DNA of 5,261 nt from NCBI GenBank assembly GCA_937942465.1, contig CALDEO010000125.1, positions 1 to 5,261 of the forward strand, given 5' to 3'. The position numbers and the translations under genes were made by a program. The notes beneath the pieces are model-generated. The model ran no database searches and had not been told where the DNA came from. It saw only the letters and a program-made list of their open reading frames with translations. Positions within the stretch are counted from its first letter, which is position 1, and the number at the start of each line of letters is the position of its first letter. The DNA is from an uncultured Saprospiraceae bacterium (GTDB lineage Bacteria > Bacteroidota > Bacteroidia > Chitinophagales > Saprospiraceae). Shown here one piece after another: positions 5,058 through 5,261 of the stretch.

Positions 5058-5261
5058 GTGCAATAACTTTGAATATAACTACACCGCCAAATGCTAAAGT
5101 TCCTAACTTACCACCATATCCAGGGAGTATGTTTTTTGTTAGAATATACAAACCACTACTTATGATACAAGCTACAATAACTTGATATACATGTTCCATC
5201 ACAAAGGATGAGCTCATACCCAAAAAGGTGCCACAGTATACCGCTATGTCGGCTTTGTGCA
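5047..5261 (-). CDS. Small membrane protein, first of the tandem paralogous pair (5' end cut off by the window)
   Basis: An open frame enters from the right edge (first full codon at 5259-5257) and ends with TAA at 5047-5049, giving the last 70 residues. It is hydrophobic throughout, with likely membrane segments at about 5-20, 25-42 and 53-68 of the visible part. It carries TFLGMSSSF (11-19), LPGYGGKLGTLAFGG (45-59) and the ending VIAHGI. Aligned without gaps to residues 62-131 of the downstream protein it has 14 identities, including the whole GYGGxLGTxA block and FxGM. The divergence is large, so the duplication is old, or the two are long-standing partners. The function is not recognised. 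The frame is supported by this homology and by absence of stops; the other two minus-strand frames are interrupted. Confidence 0.75.
   Translation of the reverse strand, partial: HKADIAVYCGTFLGMSSSFVMEHVYQVIVACIISSGLYILTKNILPGYGGKLGTLAFGGVVIFKVIAHGI

Noticed and set aside
4635..5261. Fluoride channel (CrcB/Fluc) or small multidrug resistance pair
   Set aside because: The tandem layout of small membrane proteins is similar, but I could not see the expected family motifs in either protein.

Overview
The window looks like chromosomal DNA of a Bacteroidota bacterium, possibly of the Saprospiria/Lewinella type (inference). Three things support this. A large secreted protein carries a type B C-terminal sorting domain of the type IX secretion system (T9SS). 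A perfect TAnnTTTG element, the Bacteroidota -7 promoter box, lies just upstream of one gene. Shine-Dalgarno sequences are absent or weak, and base composition is AT-rich. No RNA genes, insertion sequences or CRISPR arrays were seen.

Left part (1-1365): a NarL/FixJ-type response regulator with a LuxR-type DNA-binding domain reads rightward. It probably follows a histidine kinase gene whose last codons may be present at the left edge. It converges, with a 17-nt gap, on a LytTR-type response regulator that reads leftward and has no kinase beside it. Both receivers keep the residues needed for phosphorylation.

Middle (1366-2571): a very AT-rich spacer of about 357 bp separates the LytTR regulator from a divergent gene. 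That gene encodes a helix-turn-helix/S24-peptidase regulator of the LexA/CI autocleavage type, with an intact Ser/Lys pair, a candidate Ala-Gly cleavage site and a C-terminal coiled coil. The spacer holds a recognisable promoter box and a cluster of inverted repeats that could be operators.

Right part (2609-5261), all leftward: first a 617-residue cell-surface protein (signal peptide, acidic Ca-binding-like motif, predicted beta-sandwich and Ig-like modules, two 'GCDSI' repeats, T9SS sorting domain). Upstream of it are two overlapping genes for small multi-pass membrane proteins; the one at the right edge is cut off. The two are paralogues, sharing an F-x-G-M motif and a GYGGxLGTxA motif at identical spacing. 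This tandem pair has no function I recognise and is the most interesting item in the window. The genes do not form one obvious pathway: the window reads as several short transcription units, three of them for regulators, one for a surface protein and one for the membrane-protein pair.
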